From positions 55,559 through 119,558 of the forward strand of contig NZ_JYOO01000016.1 in NCBI RefSeq assembly GCF_000956595.1: 64,000 nucleotides of DNA, given 5' to 3'. Each line of letters opens with the position of its first letter. Position 1 is the stretch's first letter. The notes under the pieces were generated by a model. That model had not been told where the DNA came from. It saw only the letters and a list, made by a program, of their open reading frames with translations, and did not search any database. The DNA comes from Priestia aryabhattai B8W22. Lineage in GTDB: Bacteria; Bacillota; Bacilli; Bacillales; Bacillaceae_H. This document shows, in pieces, positions 29,751 through 39,756 of the stretch. The position numbers and the translations under genes were made by a program.

Positions 29751-30917
29751 TTACGATGTTTGAGAGAAAATAGAGAATGTACGTTTGAATATCTTCCACC
29801 AAGAAGCAGCATCGATATCTTCTTTTGCAAGAAGCGGTGAAGAACTAACTACTTTGTTATCCTTCTTAATGGTCAACGTTCCAATTTTGTCGCCTTTTTG
29901 AATAGGCGCATTTAGCTTCTCGTTCATTTTCACTTCTGTTTTAACGTCTTTGGCTGCATTTCCTTTTTTCAATAAAACAGAAATAGGCTCGGACGTAACG
30001 GCTGTTACCTGATCTTCGCTACCCTTATTTACATCTATCTTGGCAATAACGTCTCCTTTTTTGTATAAAGGCTTCGTTGTATATTGACTGAATGCGTAGT
30101 CTAACATTTTGGTTACTTGATTATTGCGGTCTTTTGGCGTGCTTGCACCGAATACAACCGCTAACACACGCATATTTCCTTTCTTAGCGGTAGCTGTCAG
30201 GCAATACTTGGCTTGACCGGTAAATCCCGTTTTGAGTCCATCAACGCCGGGATAAAACTTCACTAAGCGATTTGTATTTACTAACCAAAACTTCTTATCT
30301 GTATCCGTGCGTAAATAAGCTTCGTATTTACTCGTATAGTTAATAATTTTTTCATACTTTAGCAGCTCTCTGCCCATCATGGCCATATCATGAGCTGTAC
30401 TATAGTGATTTTCTACGGGCAGGCCTGTCGGATTTTGAAATTTTGTGTGAGTCAAACCAAGCTCTTTCGCTTTTTGGTTCATCTTTGCTACAAATTTTTC
30501 TTCTGATCCAGCTAAATATTCAGCCATTGCCATAGAAGCATCGTTACCAGAACCTATCGCAATCCCTTTTAGCAAATCATTTACCGTCATTTCTTCTCCG
30601 GGCTCTAAAAAGATTTGTGACCCTCCCATTGAAGCGGCATATTCACTTGCTCGCACTTTATCTTTTAAGGTAATTTTCCCTTTATCCAAAGCCTCCATAA
30701 TTAAAATCATTGTCATAATTTTAGTCATACTAGCAGGGGGAAGTTCTTGATTACTATTTTTTTCGTATAGAATTTTTCCTGTATCCCGTTCAATTAAAAT
30801 AGCTGACCTAGCACTGTCAGCAAGCTCAGAACTCTTTTTTTCTGCGGCTAAAACAGGTTGCGTCATAAGTGGAAATAAAAATATGACAACGAGTAACTTT
30901 ACAATAGTTCGCTTCAT
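29751..30917 (-). CDS. dacF: D-alanyl-D-alanine carboxypeptidase DacF
   Basis: 388 residues. Signal peptide about 1-25 (ending VLAAE). The peptidase domain has SxxK in PPASMTKIMT, SGN in IAIGSGNDAS, and KTG in GLKTGFTG, followed by a PBP5 C-terminal domain and an amphipathic tail. Forespore-expressed in B. subtilis, where with DacB it sets cortex cross-linking. ATG 30917 has GGAGG upstream. Confidence 0.95.
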   Translation of the reverse strand: MKRTIVKLLVVIFLFPLMTQPVLAAEKKSSELADSARSAILIERDTGKILYEKNSNQELPPASMTKIMTMILIMEALDKGKITLKDKVRASEYAASMGGSQIFLEPGEEMTVNDLLKGIAIGSGNDASMAMAEYLAGSEEKFVAKMNQKAKELGLTHTKFQNPTGLPVENHYSTAHDMAMMGRELLKYEKIINYTSKYEAYLRTDTDKKFWLVNTNRLVKFYPGVDGLKTGFTGQAKYCLTATAKKGNMRVLAVVFGASTPKDRNNQVTKMLDYAFSQYTTKPLYKKGDVIAKIDVNKGSEDQVTAVTSEPISVLLKKGNAAKDVKTEVKMNEKLNAPIQKGDKIGTLTIKKDNKVVSSSPLLAKEDIDAASWWKIFKRTFSIFSQTS

Positions 30918-30985
30918 CTCCACAAACCTCCATTCTTTATACAACCTATTTTTTCCAAGGTATAATCGATTTATACTAAACGAAA

Positions 30986-31016
30986 TAAAAAAAGCATCGA
31001 GAAATTCTCGATGCTT
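30986..31016 (-). terminator. Terminator of deoB-punA
   Basis: A perfect stem AAGCATCGAGAA with its complement is followed on the minus strand by seven T. It lies 18 bases after the punA stop. Confidence 0.9.
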
Positions 31017-31033
31017 GAAGTCATATTTTCTTC

Positions 31034-31864
31034 TTATTTTTGATAAGCTGGAAGCTGCTTTACTACTTCTTTTACAAGCGATAAAAACTGCTGTTTTACT
31101 TTTTCAGTCGTTTCAATCACTTCTTCATGATTTAACGGCTGATCTAAAATACCAGCTGCCATATTAGAAATACAAGAAATACCCAGCACTTTCATACCCG
31201 CATGGCGTGCCACAATAACTTCTGGTACTGTAGACATACCGACCGCGTCTCCCCCGATAATGCGAAGCATGCGTACTTCAGCAGGCGTTTCATATGTTGG
31301 ACCTGTGTTTCCTACATATACACCTTCTTGTAAGGCGATATTTAAATCAGCTCCTACTTTCTTCGCTAATTGACGAAGGTCCTTGCAGTAAGCAGTTGAC
31401 ATATCCGGGAACCTTACTCCAAAATCAGAGTCATTAGGTCCAATCAAAGGGTTCGTTCCAAAGTTATTAATATGATCAGAAATAATCATTAAATCTCCTG
31501 GATTAAAGGATTCGTTCACTCCGCCTGCTGCATTCGTTACAACCAACGTTTCTACACCAATTTCTTTCATTACACGCACTGGAAATGTTACTTTATCAAG
31601 GGCGTACCCTTCATAAAAGTGAAAACGTCCTTGCATAGCTACAACCGGTACGTCATGAATGGTACCAATTACTAATTGACCAGCGTGACCTTCAACTGTT
31701 GAAACCGGGAACTCAGGAATTTCGTTATACGGAATTTTTACCGCGCCTTCAATTTCGTCAGCTAATACCCCTAGTCCAGAACCCAAAATAAGGCCAATTG
31801 TTGGTGTAACAGCTGATTGATTTTTAATATATTCTGCTGCTTTTTCAATATATTCTTTTTTCAT
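31034..31864 (-). CDS. punA: Purine nucleoside phosphorylase (guanosine/inosine type)
   Basis: 276 residues, trimeric PNP family. Phosphate site GLILGSGLGVLAD, HAGQLVIG, base pocket LVVTNAAGGVN and SDHIN, GMSTVPEV. It splits guanosine and inosine (and deoxy forms) to base plus (deoxy)ribose-1-phosphate, which DeoB next door converts to the 5-phosphate. It is 16 bases from deoB, one operon. Bacillus name punA (pupG). Confidence 0.95.
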   Translation of the reverse strand: MKKEYIEKAAEYIKNQSAVTPTIGLILGSGLGVLADEIEGAVKIPYNEIPEFPVSTVEGHAGQLVIGTIHDVPVVAMQGRFHFYEGYALDKVTFPVRVMKEIGVETLVVTNAAGGVNESFNPGDLMIISDHINNFGTNPLIGPNDSDFGVRFPDMSTAYCKDLRQLAKKVGADLNIALQEGVYVGNTGPTYETPAEVRMLRIIGGDAVGMSTVPEVIVARHAGMKVLGISCISNMAAGILDQPLNHEEVIETTEKVKQQFLSLVKEVVKQLPAYQK

Positions 31865-31880
31865 ACTCCATTCCCCCTGC

Positions 31881-33062
31881 TTAATCCAGCTCTTTTAAAA
31901 AACTTTTTCCATGCTTAGGCATTGTTACGCCAAAATTTTCTGCTACTGTTGCGCCAATATCCGCAAACGTTTGACGAATAGAAAGTTCTTTTCCTTCTTG
32001 CATGCCTTTATTGTACACAAGAAGCGGCACGTATTCACGCGTATGGTCTGTCCCATGATGAACAGGGTCATTTCCATGATCCGCTGTAATAATCAATAAA
32101 TCATCTTCTTTTAATAAATCAAATACTTCTTCCAAGCGTACATCATATTCTTCAAGCGCTTGCCCATATCCTTGTGGATCGCGGCGATGGCCATAGAGAG
32201 CATCAAAATCAACTAAATTTAAGAAGCTTAAGCCTGTGAAGTCCATGTTTAATGTATCAACTAGCTTATCCATGCCGTCCATATTCGATTTGGTACGAAG
32301 AGATTTTGTGACTCCTTCTCCGTCGTAAATATCAGAAATTTTACCGATAGCAATAACATCGATGTCATTGTCTTTTAATTCATTCATTACTGTACGTCCA
32401 AAAGGCTTTAATGCATAGTCATGACGATTGGATGTACGTGTGAAGTTACCTGGTTCACCTAAAAACGGGCGAGCGATAACACGTCCAATCATATATGGAT
32501 CATCTAGCGTTAATTCACGAGCAATCTCACAAATTTTGTACAATTCATCAATTGGAACAATTTCTTCATGAGCAGCAATTTGTAAAACAGAATCCGCTGA
32601 TGTATAGACGATTAAGTCACCTGTTTCCATATGTTGTTTTCCTAGCTCATCTAAAATTTCTGTACCAGATGCTGGTTTGTTCCCAATAATTTTTCGACCT
32701 GTTTTTTCTTCTAGTTGTGAAATCAGCTCTTCTGGAAATCCGTCCGGAAACACATTAAAAGGCGTATCAATATGAAGGCCCATAATTTCCCAATGACCTG
32801 TCATTGTATCTTTTCCTGCAGAAGCTTCCTGCATTTTTGTATAGTAAGCGAGCGGTTTTTCAGCTTTATCAATTCCTTTAATTTCACGGATATTGCTTAG
32901 ACCAAGCTTAGCCATATTAGGCATATGAAGACCGTTGCAGTGCTCTGCAATATGACCAAACGTATCGGCACCTTTATCATTGTATTTTTCAGCATCCGGT
33001 GATTCACCGATACCTACTGAATCCATGACAATTAAAAATACGCGTTTATATGTATGCGCCAT
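31881..33062 (-). CDS. deoB: Phosphopentomutase
   Basis: 393 residues, alkaline phosphatase superfamily. The metal and phosphate residues are in [13 protein letters not shown] (N-terminal) and ITADHGNDP and [11 protein letters not shown] (C-terminal); a cap domain lies between. It interconverts (deoxy)ribose 1- and 5-phosphate (drm in B. subtilis). ATG 33062 has TTGGAGGG upstream; the seven extra codons are rejected. Confidence 0.96.
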   Translation of the reverse strand: MAHTYKRVFLIVMDSVGIGESPDAEKYNDKGADTFGHIAEHCNGLHMPNMAKLGLSNIREIKGIDKAEKPLAYYTKMQEASAGKDTMTGHWEIMGLHIDTPFNVFPDGFPEELISQLEEKTGRKIIGNKPASGTEILDELGKQHMETGDLIVYTSADSVLQIAAHEEIVPIDELYKICEIARELTLDDPYMIGRVIARPFLGEPGNFTRTSNRHDYALKPFGRTVMNELKDNDIDVIAIGKISDIYDGEGVTKSLRTKSNMDGMDKLVDTLNMDFTGLSFLNLVDFDALYGHRRDPQGYGQALEEYDVRLEEVFDLLKEDDLLIITADHGNDPVHHGTDHTREYVPLLVYNKGMQEGKELSIRQTFADIGATVAENFGVTMPKHGKSFLKELD

Positions 33063-33215
33063 TTTATTCCCTCCAAATATCAATTTATTTATTCTCTATA
33101 AAATTCCCGTTTGGAAATAATTTAACCATCTTCTCTTATTGGTCAGAAGTCTGACCTCTCTATTAGTATAGACGCTTTTTATTTTTTTGTACACATGAAT
33201 GAAAGTGTTCTCAAA

Positions 33216-33252
33216 CAAAAAACCAATGTCTATAAACTCACTGGACATTGGA
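33216..33252 (-). terminator. Terminator of fur-yqzK-xerD
   Basis: On the minus strand CCAATGTC pairs with GACATTGG followed by TTTTTTG, seven bases after xerD. The rest of the 33063-33258 gap is AT-rich and holds the deoB ribosome site. Confidence 0.85.
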
Positions 33253-33258
33253 ATCTTC

Positions 33259-34152
33259 CTACGCTCGCGGATGAAACTGATTGTATACATCTTTTAAACG
33301 TGCTTTTGTAACATGTGTATAAATTTGAGTGGTCGAAATATCCGCATGCCCAAGCATTTCTTGAACGGCTCTCAAGTCCGCGCCGTTCTCTAACAAATGA
33401 GTAGCAAACGAATGCCGTAAAGTATGTGGAGTTAATTCTTTTTCAATTTTTGCTTCAGAAGCTAACTTTTTTAATATTTTCCAAAATCCCTGCCTTGTTA
33501 AACGCCTTCCGTGATGATTAACAAAGAGTGCTTTGTCCTGTTCCTTTTGCTTTGTTAAAATACTCCGGCCATGCTGTAAGTACTCTTCAATCGCCTCCGT
33601 TGCCAACCTTCCGATGGGGACAATTCTTTCTTTATTCCCTTTTCCGATACAGCGAATAAATCCCATCGTCAAATGTGCATCATCAATATTTAAGTTAACG
33701 AGTTCAGACACACGAATTCCAGTAGCATAAAGCAACTCAAGCATCGCTTTGTCTCGTATGCCAAAAGGTGTCGAAGTATCAAACACATTTAACAGCGCCT
33801 CTACTTCCTCTGCATTTAGCACTTTTGGCAGCTTGCGCTCAAGCTGCGGAGTATCAATATGAACGGATGGATCTGTATCCGCTGCTTTTTCTCTTAGTAA
33901 AAATTGATGAAAAGATCTAGTTGAAGCCACATGTCTCGCAATCGTTTTAGATGACTTTTGCTGATCACTTAAATATTTCAGAAAATTAACGATGTGGAGT
34001 CTTGTTACTTCATTAAATGATTTCAGCTGCTCTACATGCTCTAAATATTGAGCATACTTTTTTAAATCTCGTTCATACGAATCAATCGTATTTTTCGCCA
34101 GTCCCCGCTCTACTACTAAATAATGAATAAAATCTTGAATTTGATCATTCAA
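33259..34152 (-). CDS. xerD: Site-specific tyrosine recombinase XerD
   Basis: 297 residues. SAM-like N-terminal core-binding domain (about 1-90), then the catalytic domain with Arg in ATGIRVSEL, HxxR in [13 protein letters not shown], His in LGHADIST and nucleophile Tyr in QIYTHV. It resolves chromosome dimers at dif with XerC. B. subtilis name ripX/xerD, in the same place next to yqzK and fur. Confidence 0.96.
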   Translation of the reverse strand: MNDQIQDFIHYLVVERGLAKNTIDSYERDLKKYAQYLEHVEQLKSFNEVTRLHIVNFLKYLSDQQKSSKTIARHVASTRSFHQFLLREKAADTDPSVHIDTPQLERKLPKVLNAEEVEALLNVFDTSTPFGIRDKAMLELLYATGIRVSELVNLNIDDAHLTMGFIRCIGKGNKERIVPIGRLATEAIEEYLQHGRSILTKQKEQDKALFVNHHGRRLTRQGFWKILKKLASEAKIEKELTPHTLRHSFATHLLENGADLRAVQEMLGHADISTTQIYTHVTKARLKDVYNQFHPRA

Positions 34153-34158
34153 TAGCCT

Positions 34159-34386
34159 CTACTCCCCGTTTTGATAAAACATAAATAAACGCTCCAGCCA
34201 CGTCTGATCTTTGTTCACACTTGCTTGCATGACTTTAACCGCTGAACCCGACGGCTCATCATAACGTTTATAATTTTGATACTCTTGAGATACCCATATC
34301 ATTCCAAAATAAAACAAAAGAGTAAACCCGGTAAATAAGATAAATACTTTACATGTATTATATACCATTTCAGCCCATGATTTCAT
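34159..34386 (-). CDS. yqzK: YqzK, DUF4227 membrane protein
   Basis: 75 residues. One membrane segment (about 12-33, VFILFTGFTLLFYFGMIWV) followed by a short basic and polar tail. It lies six bases upstream of xerD and downstream of fur, exactly the B. subtilis place of yqzK. Function unknown. ATG 34386 has TTGGAGGA upstream. Confidence 0.85.
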   Translation of the reverse strand: MKSWAEMVYNTCKVFILFTGFTLLFYFGMIWVSQEYQNYKRYDEPSGSAVKVMQASVNKDQTWLERLFMFYQNGE

Positions 34387-34551
34387 GAAACAATTCCTCC
34401 AATTTTTGATTCTATTAGAAGATATGCCCACTGGGACAGGTTTTATACATGTTTCTTGCCTTTATCCGCTGAGTTCTCTCCTGGTCATTTCCTTCCTTTC
34501 TATAAAACCATGTAGCTTGTAACCTCGTTATTTTTTCTATTTATGTACAAC

Positions 34552-34580
34552 AAAAAACCTTCTCCATTAGGGAAAAGGCT
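34552..34580 (-). terminator. Terminator of fur
   Basis: On the minus strand CCTTTTCC pairs with GGAGAAGG (one mismatch), then TTTTTT, two bases after the fur stop. Confidence 0.75.
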
Positions 34581-34581
34581 T

Positions 34582-35034
34582 TTACTGCTTGTCTTCTTTA
34601 TCCTGACAGCGATGGCAAATGCCATGAAACGTCAAGCGGTGATCTTTAATTTTAAAATTCCATTGCTTTTCCACAATTTCTTCAACGTCTTCAAGCAAAT
34701 CTTCTTGAATTTCGTCCACAGATCCACATTCCATACACACAAGGTGATGATGAAAGTGTGCGGCTCCTTCTTGTCTTAAATCGTAGCGAGAAACGCCATC
34801 GCCAAAGTTTATTTTATCAACAATTTTAAGTTCAGTTAACAATTCTAACGTACGATAAACAGTTGCCAATCCAATTTCCGGAGACTTTTCCTTGACGAGG
34901 AGATATACATCTTCGGCACTTAAATGATCCTCTTCATGTTCAAGAAGTACTCTTACAGTCGCCTCACGTTGAGGTGTCAATTTATAGCTAGCTGAGTGCA
35001 ACTGCTGCTTAATTCGCTCAATTCGACTTTCCAT
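34582..35034 (-). CDS. fur: Ferric uptake regulator Fur
   Basis: 150 residues. Winged-helix DNA-binding domain (KLTPQREATVRVL..., LATVYRTLELL) and a metal domain with AAHFHHHLVCMECG and a second CxxC in ICHRCQDK for structural zinc. It represses iron-uptake genes when iron is plentiful. ATG 35034 with GGAGGGAA upstream matches the family N terminus. Confidence 0.95.
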   Translation of the reverse strand: MESRIERIKQQLHSASYKLTPQREATVRVLLEHEEDHLSAEDVYLLVKEKSPEIGLATVYRTLELLTELKIVDKINFGDGVSRYDLRQEGAAHFHHHLVCMECGSVDEIQEDLLEDVEEIVEKQWNFKIKDHRLTFHGICHRCQDKEDKQ

Positions 35035-35146
35035 AATTATTCCCTCCCTCGCCATTCACTAATCCATTATATCAGATGTGTCGAGGGTGTCAAAATAAAG
35101 TTATTATTAATAAGAAAAAAGAATTCTTTTTACTTAATACTTATTC

Positions 35147-35791
35147 TTACTTATTTAATAGAGCCATTACACTTTTCATTAAAGTAGGTGATACGTAAGC
35201 TTCAACTGTAGCTGCACAGGCAACCAAACATATCATTGCAATCATCGTGCCGCTATAGCGTAAAAAGGATGCGGAAATAGGCTCCGCTGCTTTTTTAAAA
35301 AACTGCTGCCGCACGAGCTTCAAAGAAAAGGCAACTGAAGCCGCAGACAAGATCAGAAATGCCGGTATGAGAAAGATATTTTGCGGCATAACAGATACAA
35401 AAGATAGCGCAAACCCTGAGAGTCCCATTTGATTGACTAAAAAGCCTACGGTAAAACCAATCACCATTCCTTTTAAAAACAGCAGAATTAACACTACGGG
35501 CAAACCAATAATAGCAATTCCTAATATCCAAATGAGCCCCAAGTATTTAACATTGTGAAAAAAACTTTGCTGAAACATTTCAACGCTGCTCGCTACTTCT
35601 CCACTCTTCACCTGTCCGAAAAACCGGTTTAAATAGAAATACAGGTCTTCTTTTTGATCAAGCGTCAAACTATTTACAACAATAGCCCCAAAAATGATTC
35701 CCATTAAAAACAGCACGGTTACAAACAAATAAATAGAACTGTTTTCTTGAAAATGTCTTGCATACGATAACGGCAATTGTTTTTTTCTCAT
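35147..35791 (-). CDS. spoIIM: Stage II sporulation protein M
   Basis: 214 residues, about five membrane segments, SpoIIM/DUF95 family. With SpoIID and SpoIIP it forms the mother-cell engulfment complex that remodels septal peptidoglycan. The N-terminal cytoplasmic stretch (KKQLPLSYARHFQENS) is typical. It is monocistronic between fur and the repeat copy at 35872. Confidence 0.94.
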   Translation of the reverse strand: MRKKQLPLSYARHFQENSSIYLFVTVLFLMGIIFGAIVVNSLTLDQKEDLYFYLNRFFGQVKSGEVASSVEMFQQSFFHNVKYLGLIWILGIAIIGLPVVLILLFLKGMVIGFTVGFLVNQMGLSGFALSFVSVMPQNIFLIPAFLILSAASVAFSLKLVRQQFFKKAAEPISASFLRYSGTMIAMICLVACAATVEAYVSPTLMKSVMALLNK

Positions 35792-35871
35792 CGTCTTCCT
35801 CCTATTAATCGCTTAATAGAGTGTATGATAGAGTACAAAAACTATGCCAAGAATCTTTTGAATCTATCAAA

Positions 35872-35955
35872 TCTACGTTCACCATCACCTTAAAAAAATC
35901 CGAACGAATTTGATTCTCCATCAAGAATCTCTATTCATCGTTCGGATTTTCTTTT
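35872..35955. repeat. Intergenic hairpin repeat, copy 2 (short)
   Basis: About 84 bp. It contains ACGTTCACC, then AAAAAAATCCGAACGA, the inner stem TGATTCTCCATCAAGAATCT (nearly identical to copy 1) and TCATCGTTCGGAT. The outer ends present in copies 1 and 3 are missing. It lies 43 bases after the nudF stop and could terminate nudF on the minus strand (T7 run after the stem). Confidence 0.82.
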
Positions 35956-35997
35956 AAGTTGCTAGATTGCCGTTCGTATGTAAAAGAAAAAACTCTC

Positions 35998-36549
35998 TTA
36001 CTCTCCTAATCCGCTTTTTAACTGTAAGTACTGCACAGCATAGGCTGTTTTTGCATCATAAATTTCTTTGTTTTGAATAAGAGTAAGCGCCTCATCTACG
36101 GTAACTTCCATTACTTCAACAAATTCATCTTCGTCTAATTCCGCTTTGGTGGTCATCACTTTTAAATCTTCCGCTAAATAAAGGTGAACCAACTCATCTG
36201 CAAAACCGGGTGATGTATAAAAAGAAATAATATGGCTAAGCGAATCCGTGGTATAGCCTGTTTCTTCTTCTAACTCACGCTTTGCCGTCACAATCGGCTC
36301 TTCTCCTTTTTCTAGCTTGCCGGCTGGAATTTCGACCAAAATACGATCCATCGGCCTGCGATACTGTTTGACCATAATCATTTTATGATCGTTTGTTAAC
36401 GCAATGACAGCTACGGCTCCAGGATGCTTAACTACTTCTCTTGTACTCGTTTTTCCGTTTGGAAGCTCTACTTCTTCTAAGTACAAATCAATTACTCTGC
36501 CTCCAAACAGCTTTTCAGAAGACAGCATTTTTTCTGTTAAATGATCCAT
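35998..36549 (-). CDS. nudF: ADP-ribose pyrophosphatase (Nudix)
   Basis: 183 residues. Complete Nudix box G-x5-E-x7-REL-x-EE-x-G in GKLEKGEEPIVTAKRELEEE followed by TGY, with the ADP-ribose family residues downstream (SPGFADELVHLYLA). It hydrolyses ADP-ribose to AMP and ribose-5-phosphate. It diverges from mciZ as in B. subtilis (yqkG). Confidence 0.93.
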   Translation of the reverse strand: MDHLTEKMLSSEKLFGGRVIDLYLEEVELPNGKTSTREVVKHPGAVAVIALTNDHKMIMVKQYRRPMDRILVEIPAGKLEKGEEPIVTAKRELEEETGYTTDSLSHIISFYTSPGFADELVHLYLAEDLKVMTTKAELDEDEFVEVMEVTVDEALTLIQNKEIYDAKTAYAVQYLQLKSGLGE

Positions 36550-36620
36550 TTTCTACACCTCGTTCTATTTTTTTGACTCTTACATATATTCTATCATACG
36601 AATCTTGGGAGGTAGAAAAA

Positions 36621-36788
36621 ATGAAAGTTTATGTTCACGAGAAGCAAATCATTTTGGTCGGTAAAGCATGGGAAATCAAGCAAAAGTTAAAAGAATACGG
36701 CGAACAATTTCAGTATGTTGATGAGTGGACGAACGCTATCTCTCAAAATTTTAATTCTTACAAACAACAAGCAGACTGCAGACACTAA
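36621..36788 (+). CDS. mciZ: MciZ, FtsZ-ring inhibitor peptide (extended form)
   Basis: 55 residues. Residues 1-36 match the 40-residue B. subtilis MciZ pattern (MKV..., ILVGKAWEIKQKLKEYG, FQYVDEW) which binds the FtsZ C-terminal subdomain and caps filaments in the mother cell during sporulation. A polar tail of about 15 residues is extra. GGGAGG lies 7 bases before the ATG. It sits between nudF and yqkF, the known mciZ place. Confidence 0.88.
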   Translation: MKVYVHEKQIILVGKAWEIKQKLKEYGEQFQYVDEWTNAISQNFNSYKQQADCRH

Positions 36789-36881
36789 TTGTGCTGCAGT
36801 TTTTTAATCTTCTTATTTGAGTTTCCCTCTATCATAGCGCTACAATAGATAGAAACAAGTAAAAAATAAGGAGTGACATAT

Positions 36882-37799
36882 ATGGAAAAAAGACGCTTAG
36901 GTACTTCAGATTTGCTCGTCAGTACATTAGGTTTAGGATGCATGTCTCTTGGAACAGAACAGAAACACGCTGTCAATATGGTTGATGAAGCTCTGGAATA
37001 TGGAGTTAATTATTTTGATACAGCAGATTTATATGACTTTGGCTTAAACGAGGAGTTTGTGGGACAAGCTCTAAAAAACCGCAGACATGATATTGTTTTA
37101 GCCACAAAAGTAGGAAATCGCTGGAACGATGCAAAAGACAGCTGGACATGGGATCCGTCTAAAGCTTACATAAAAGATGAAGTAAAAGAAAGCCTGCGCC
37201 GGCTTCAAACGGATTACATCGATTTATATCAACTGCACGGAGGGACGGTTGAAGACAATATTGAAGAAACGATTGAAGCATTTGAAGAATTAAAACAAGA
37301 AGGCGTCATTCGCTACTATGGTATTTCATCTATCCGCCCGAATGTGATTCGAGAGTATGTGCAAAACTCTTCTATTGTCAGTGTCATGATGCAATACAGC
37401 TTATTGGACAGACGTCCTGAAGAAAGTGCTCTTCCCCTTTTACACGATAACGGCATTAGCGTTGTAGCCAGAGGTCCAGTAGCCAAAGGGCTGCTAACCG
37501 AAAAAGGAGAGCAAAAGCTAGCTGCATTCGAAAATAAGGGATACTTAGACTATAGCGGTACTGAATTAGCAAAAACGATAGAAGCATTTCGTCACGTACG
37601 ACCAAATCACTCTCTGAATTCAACTGCACTTCAATACTGTTTAGCTAATCCTGCGGTAGCCTCAGTTGTAGCAGGAGCAAGCTCTTCTTCACAGCTTCGT
37701 GAAAACGTAAAGGCTGTCGAGACCTCCCCGCTACAGCCTACTGAAGTTAACAAGCTGCAATCGATCTTTAAAGCAAATCAATATGAAGCTCATCGTTAA
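36882..37799 (+). CDS. yqkF: Aldo/keto reductase YqkF
   Basis: 305 residues, TIM-barrel aldo/keto reductase. Catalytic tetrad Asp/Tyr in FDTADLYDFG, Lys in VLATKVGN, His in YQLHGG. NADPH reductase with unknown natural substrate. ATG 36882 has AAGGAG upstream; the earlier codons are not needed. Confidence 0.9.
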   Translation: MEKRRLGTSDLLVSTLGLGCMSLGTEQKHAVNMVDEALEYGVNYFDTADLYDFGLNEEFVGQALKNRRHDIVLATKVGNRWNDAKDSWTWDPSKAYIKDEVKESLRRLQTDYIDLYQLHGGTVEDNIEETIEAFEELKQEGVIRYYGISSIRPNVIREYVQNSSIVSVMMQYSLLDRRPEESALPLLHDNGISVVARGPVAKGLLTEKGEQKLAAFENKGYLDYSGTELAKTIEAFRHVRPNHSLNSTALQYCLANPAVASVVAGASSSSQLRENVKAVETSPLQPTEVNKLQSIFKANQYEAHR

Positions 37800-37836
37800 A
37801 AAATAAAAGCGCCTTTATCGGCGCTTTTATTTTTTA
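37799..37836. terminator. Bidirectional terminator between yqkF and yqkE
   Basis: AAAATAAAAGCGCC and its complement GGCGCTTTTATTTT flank a six-base loop, serving the two convergent genes. Confidence 0.92.
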
Positions 37837-38075
37837 AACTCGGACCAGTTCATATCACTTTCATTTAACAGTTCTTCAAACGATTTATTTTTTTCTTTTT
37901 CTTTTCGAATTCGAGCAGCTTCTTTACGCTCTGTTTCTTTCTGCTCTTCTTCTTTTAAAGAAAGCGCCTGTTTTTTAGCTTGAAGCTGTTTTAATAAGCT
38001 ATCATTTAGCTGATCTTTGATACTGAGCTGATCGTTTTGTTTTTGTGCTGATTGTTTTTGCTTTTTTTTAGCCAT
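37827..38075 (-). CDS. yqkE: YqkE, DUF3886 basic/charged protein
   Basis: 82 residues, almost entirely charged: Lys/Gln-rich N terminus (AKKKQKQSAQKQ), a predicted coiled coil (about 20-62), and a conserved C-terminal KNKSFEELLNESDMNWSEFK. Function unknown. ATG 38075 is preferred over GTG 38078. It overlaps the terminator. Confidence 0.85.
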   Translation of the reverse strand: MAKKKQKQSAQKQNDQLSIKDQLNDSLLKQLQAKKQALSLKEEEQKETERKEAARIRKEKEKNKSFEELLNESDMNWSEFKK

Positions 38076-38139
38076 CACAATTCCCCCGCTACTTTAATTG
38101 AGAGATATTGTATCATATTCTTGCTTTTGTTACCAAAAA

Positions 38140-38808
38140 TCAAAATGCATCTAGTTTTACATGTTCATCAACGATTAAAGTTGGCTCTGTAGACTGTTGA
38201 ATATCTTCTACCGTATAACCTTTCGCTACTTCCACAAGTTTTAGGCCTTCTGCCGTAATATCAATGACCGCTCGATCTGTAATAATACGATCTACTACCC
38301 CTTTTCCTGTCAGAGGGAGAGTGCACTCATTTAAGATTTTAGGTTGGTCTTTTCTTGTCACATGTTCCATAATGACAATGATGCGCTGCGCTCCATGAAC
38401 TAAATCCATTGCACCGCCCATTCCTTTAATCATTTTCCCAGGAATCATCCAGTTAGCTAAGTCACCAGTTTTTGAGACTTCCATGCCTCCTAAAATCGCA
38501 ATATTAATATGCCCTCCGCGAATCATGCCAAACGATTCAGCACTGTCGAAGTAAGAAGCCCCTTTTGTCGCCGTTACGGTTTCTTTACCTGCATTAATTA
38601 AATCAGGATCTACTTCTCCTTCTTTCGGATATGGTCCAATGCCTAATAGACCATTTTCAGACTGAAGCACCACCGTTTTATTATCTGAGATATGATTAGC
38701 CACAAGCGTTGGAATACCAATTCCAAGGTTTACATAAAATCCGTCCAAAATTTCTTTTTCAGCACGTTTTGCAATTCGCTCTCTCACGTTCACGCCGTTT
38801 TCAATCAT
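38140..38808 (-). CDS. scoB: 3-oxoacid CoA-transferase, subunit B
   Basis: 222 residues, family I CoA-transferase beta subunit. Catalytic glutamate in [12 protein letters not shown]. With ScoA it moves CoA from succinyl-CoA to acetoacetate, giving acetoacetyl-CoA. It lies 20 bases after scoA, and the operon probably starts at the cre-bearing region before scoA. Confidence 0.94.
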   Translation of the reverse strand: MIENGVNVRERIAKRAEKEILDGFYVNLGIGIPTLVANHISDNKTVVLQSENGLLGIGPYPKEGEVDPDLINAGKETVTATKGASYFDSAESFGMIRGGHINIAILGGMEVSKTGDLANWMIPGKMIKGMGGAMDLVHGAQRIIVIMEHVTRKDQPKILNECTLPLTGKGVVDRIITDRAVIDITAEGLKLVEVAKGYTVEDIQQSTEPTLIVDEHVKLDAF

Positions 38809-38828
38809 GAAAAATCTCTCCCCTTTTG

Positions 38829-39518
38829 TTATTTTTGAACGGTTAAACGCTCAATACGTTTTTCTTGTTCACCAATAATTAACGATTGAACATATACACT
38901 AGGTGTGTGGATAATATTTGGATCAAGTGAACCTGTTGGATGAAGTTCCTCCACTTCTGCTATCGTCACTTTTCCTGCTGCTGCAATCATTGGGCTGAAA
39001 TTGCGCGCTGTCTTGTTATACACTAAATTCCCCATATGATCGGCTTTCCACGCTCTAACCAAACTAAAATCAGCTTTTAACGCCTCTTCTAGCAAATATT
39101 CTTTCCCATCAAACACGCGAACTTCTTTTCCTTCAGCAATGGGTGTTCCCACTCCTGCTGGTGTATAAAATGCAGGTATGCCCGCTCCGCCGGCCCGAAT
39201 CTTTTCAGCTAGCGTGCCTTGAGGTAGCAATTCTACTTCAATTTCTCCTGACAATACTTGTCTTTCAAACTCTTTATTTTCTCCCACGTAAGAGCCAATC
39301 ATCTTTTTAATTTGTTTGTTTTTCAGAAGCAGTCCAAGTCCCCAGTCGTCTACGCCGCAGTTATTTGAAATTACGGTTAAATCTTTTACCCCTGTTTCAA
39401 CTAACGCTAAAATCAAATTCTCCGGAATTCCACATAAACCAAAACCACCGACCATAATCGTAGCACCGTCGTGAATATCTTTCACCGCTTCTTTAAACGA
39501 CGTATGTACTTGTTTCAT
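38829..39518 (-). CDS. scoA: 3-oxoacid CoA-transferase, subunit A
   Basis: 229 residues, family I CoA-transferase alpha subunit. The glycine-rich [13 protein letters not shown] and [10 protein letters not shown] motifs identify the CoA-binding fold. It is the partner of ScoB. A near-perfect cre lies 25 bases before its ATG, so carbon catabolite repression is likely. Confidence 0.94.
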   Translation of the reverse strand: MKQVHTSFKEAVKDIHDGATIMVGGFGLCGIPENLILALVETGVKDLTVISNNCGVDDWGLGLLLKNKQIKKMIGSYVGENKEFERQVLSGEIEVELLPQGTLAEKIRAGGAGIPAFYTPAGVGTPIAEGKEVRVFDGKEYLLEEALKADFSLVRAWKADHMGNLVYNKTARNFSPMIAAAGKVTIAEVEELHPTGSLDPNIIHTPSVYVQSLIIGEQEKRIERLTVQK

Positions 39519-39542
39519 ACATAACCACCCCTTCGTTATTTT

Positions 39543-39556
39543 TGAAAACGCTTTCT
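39543..39556. promoter_or_regulatory. cre-like site (CcpA) before scoAB
   Basis: TGAAAACGCTTTCT matches 13 of 14 positions of the cre consensus TGWAANCGNTNWCA. It overlaps the 5' end of the scoAB transcript region. Confidence 0.65.
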
Positions 39557-39668
39557 AATCTATTATAAAAGATTTTTATTTCTTTTTAAATATATATATA
39601 ACTAAAAATTATAATTTAATCATTTTTTTGTCAAAAAAGTTATATTAGTAGACAAAATTCAAAGGAAA

Positions 39669-39717
39669 ACAAAAACGCCACGAGTTCCAAAGCAGTATGT
39701 TTGGAATCTGTGGCGTT
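39669..39717 (-). terminator. Terminator of the thiolase gene
   Basis: On the minus strand ACGCCACAGATTCCAAA pairs with TTTGGAACTCGTGGCGT (one mismatch), then TTTTTG. It lies 40 bases after the thiolase stop and separates it from scoAB. Confidence 0.87.
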
Positions 39718-39756
39718 GTGATATAGCTTTAATGTTTATAAAAACTATATCAAAAA

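Noticed and set aside
33096..33290. 64-codon minus-strand open frame between deoB and xerD
   Set aside because: It covers the xerD terminator and promoter-like DNA, with no convincing ribosome site.
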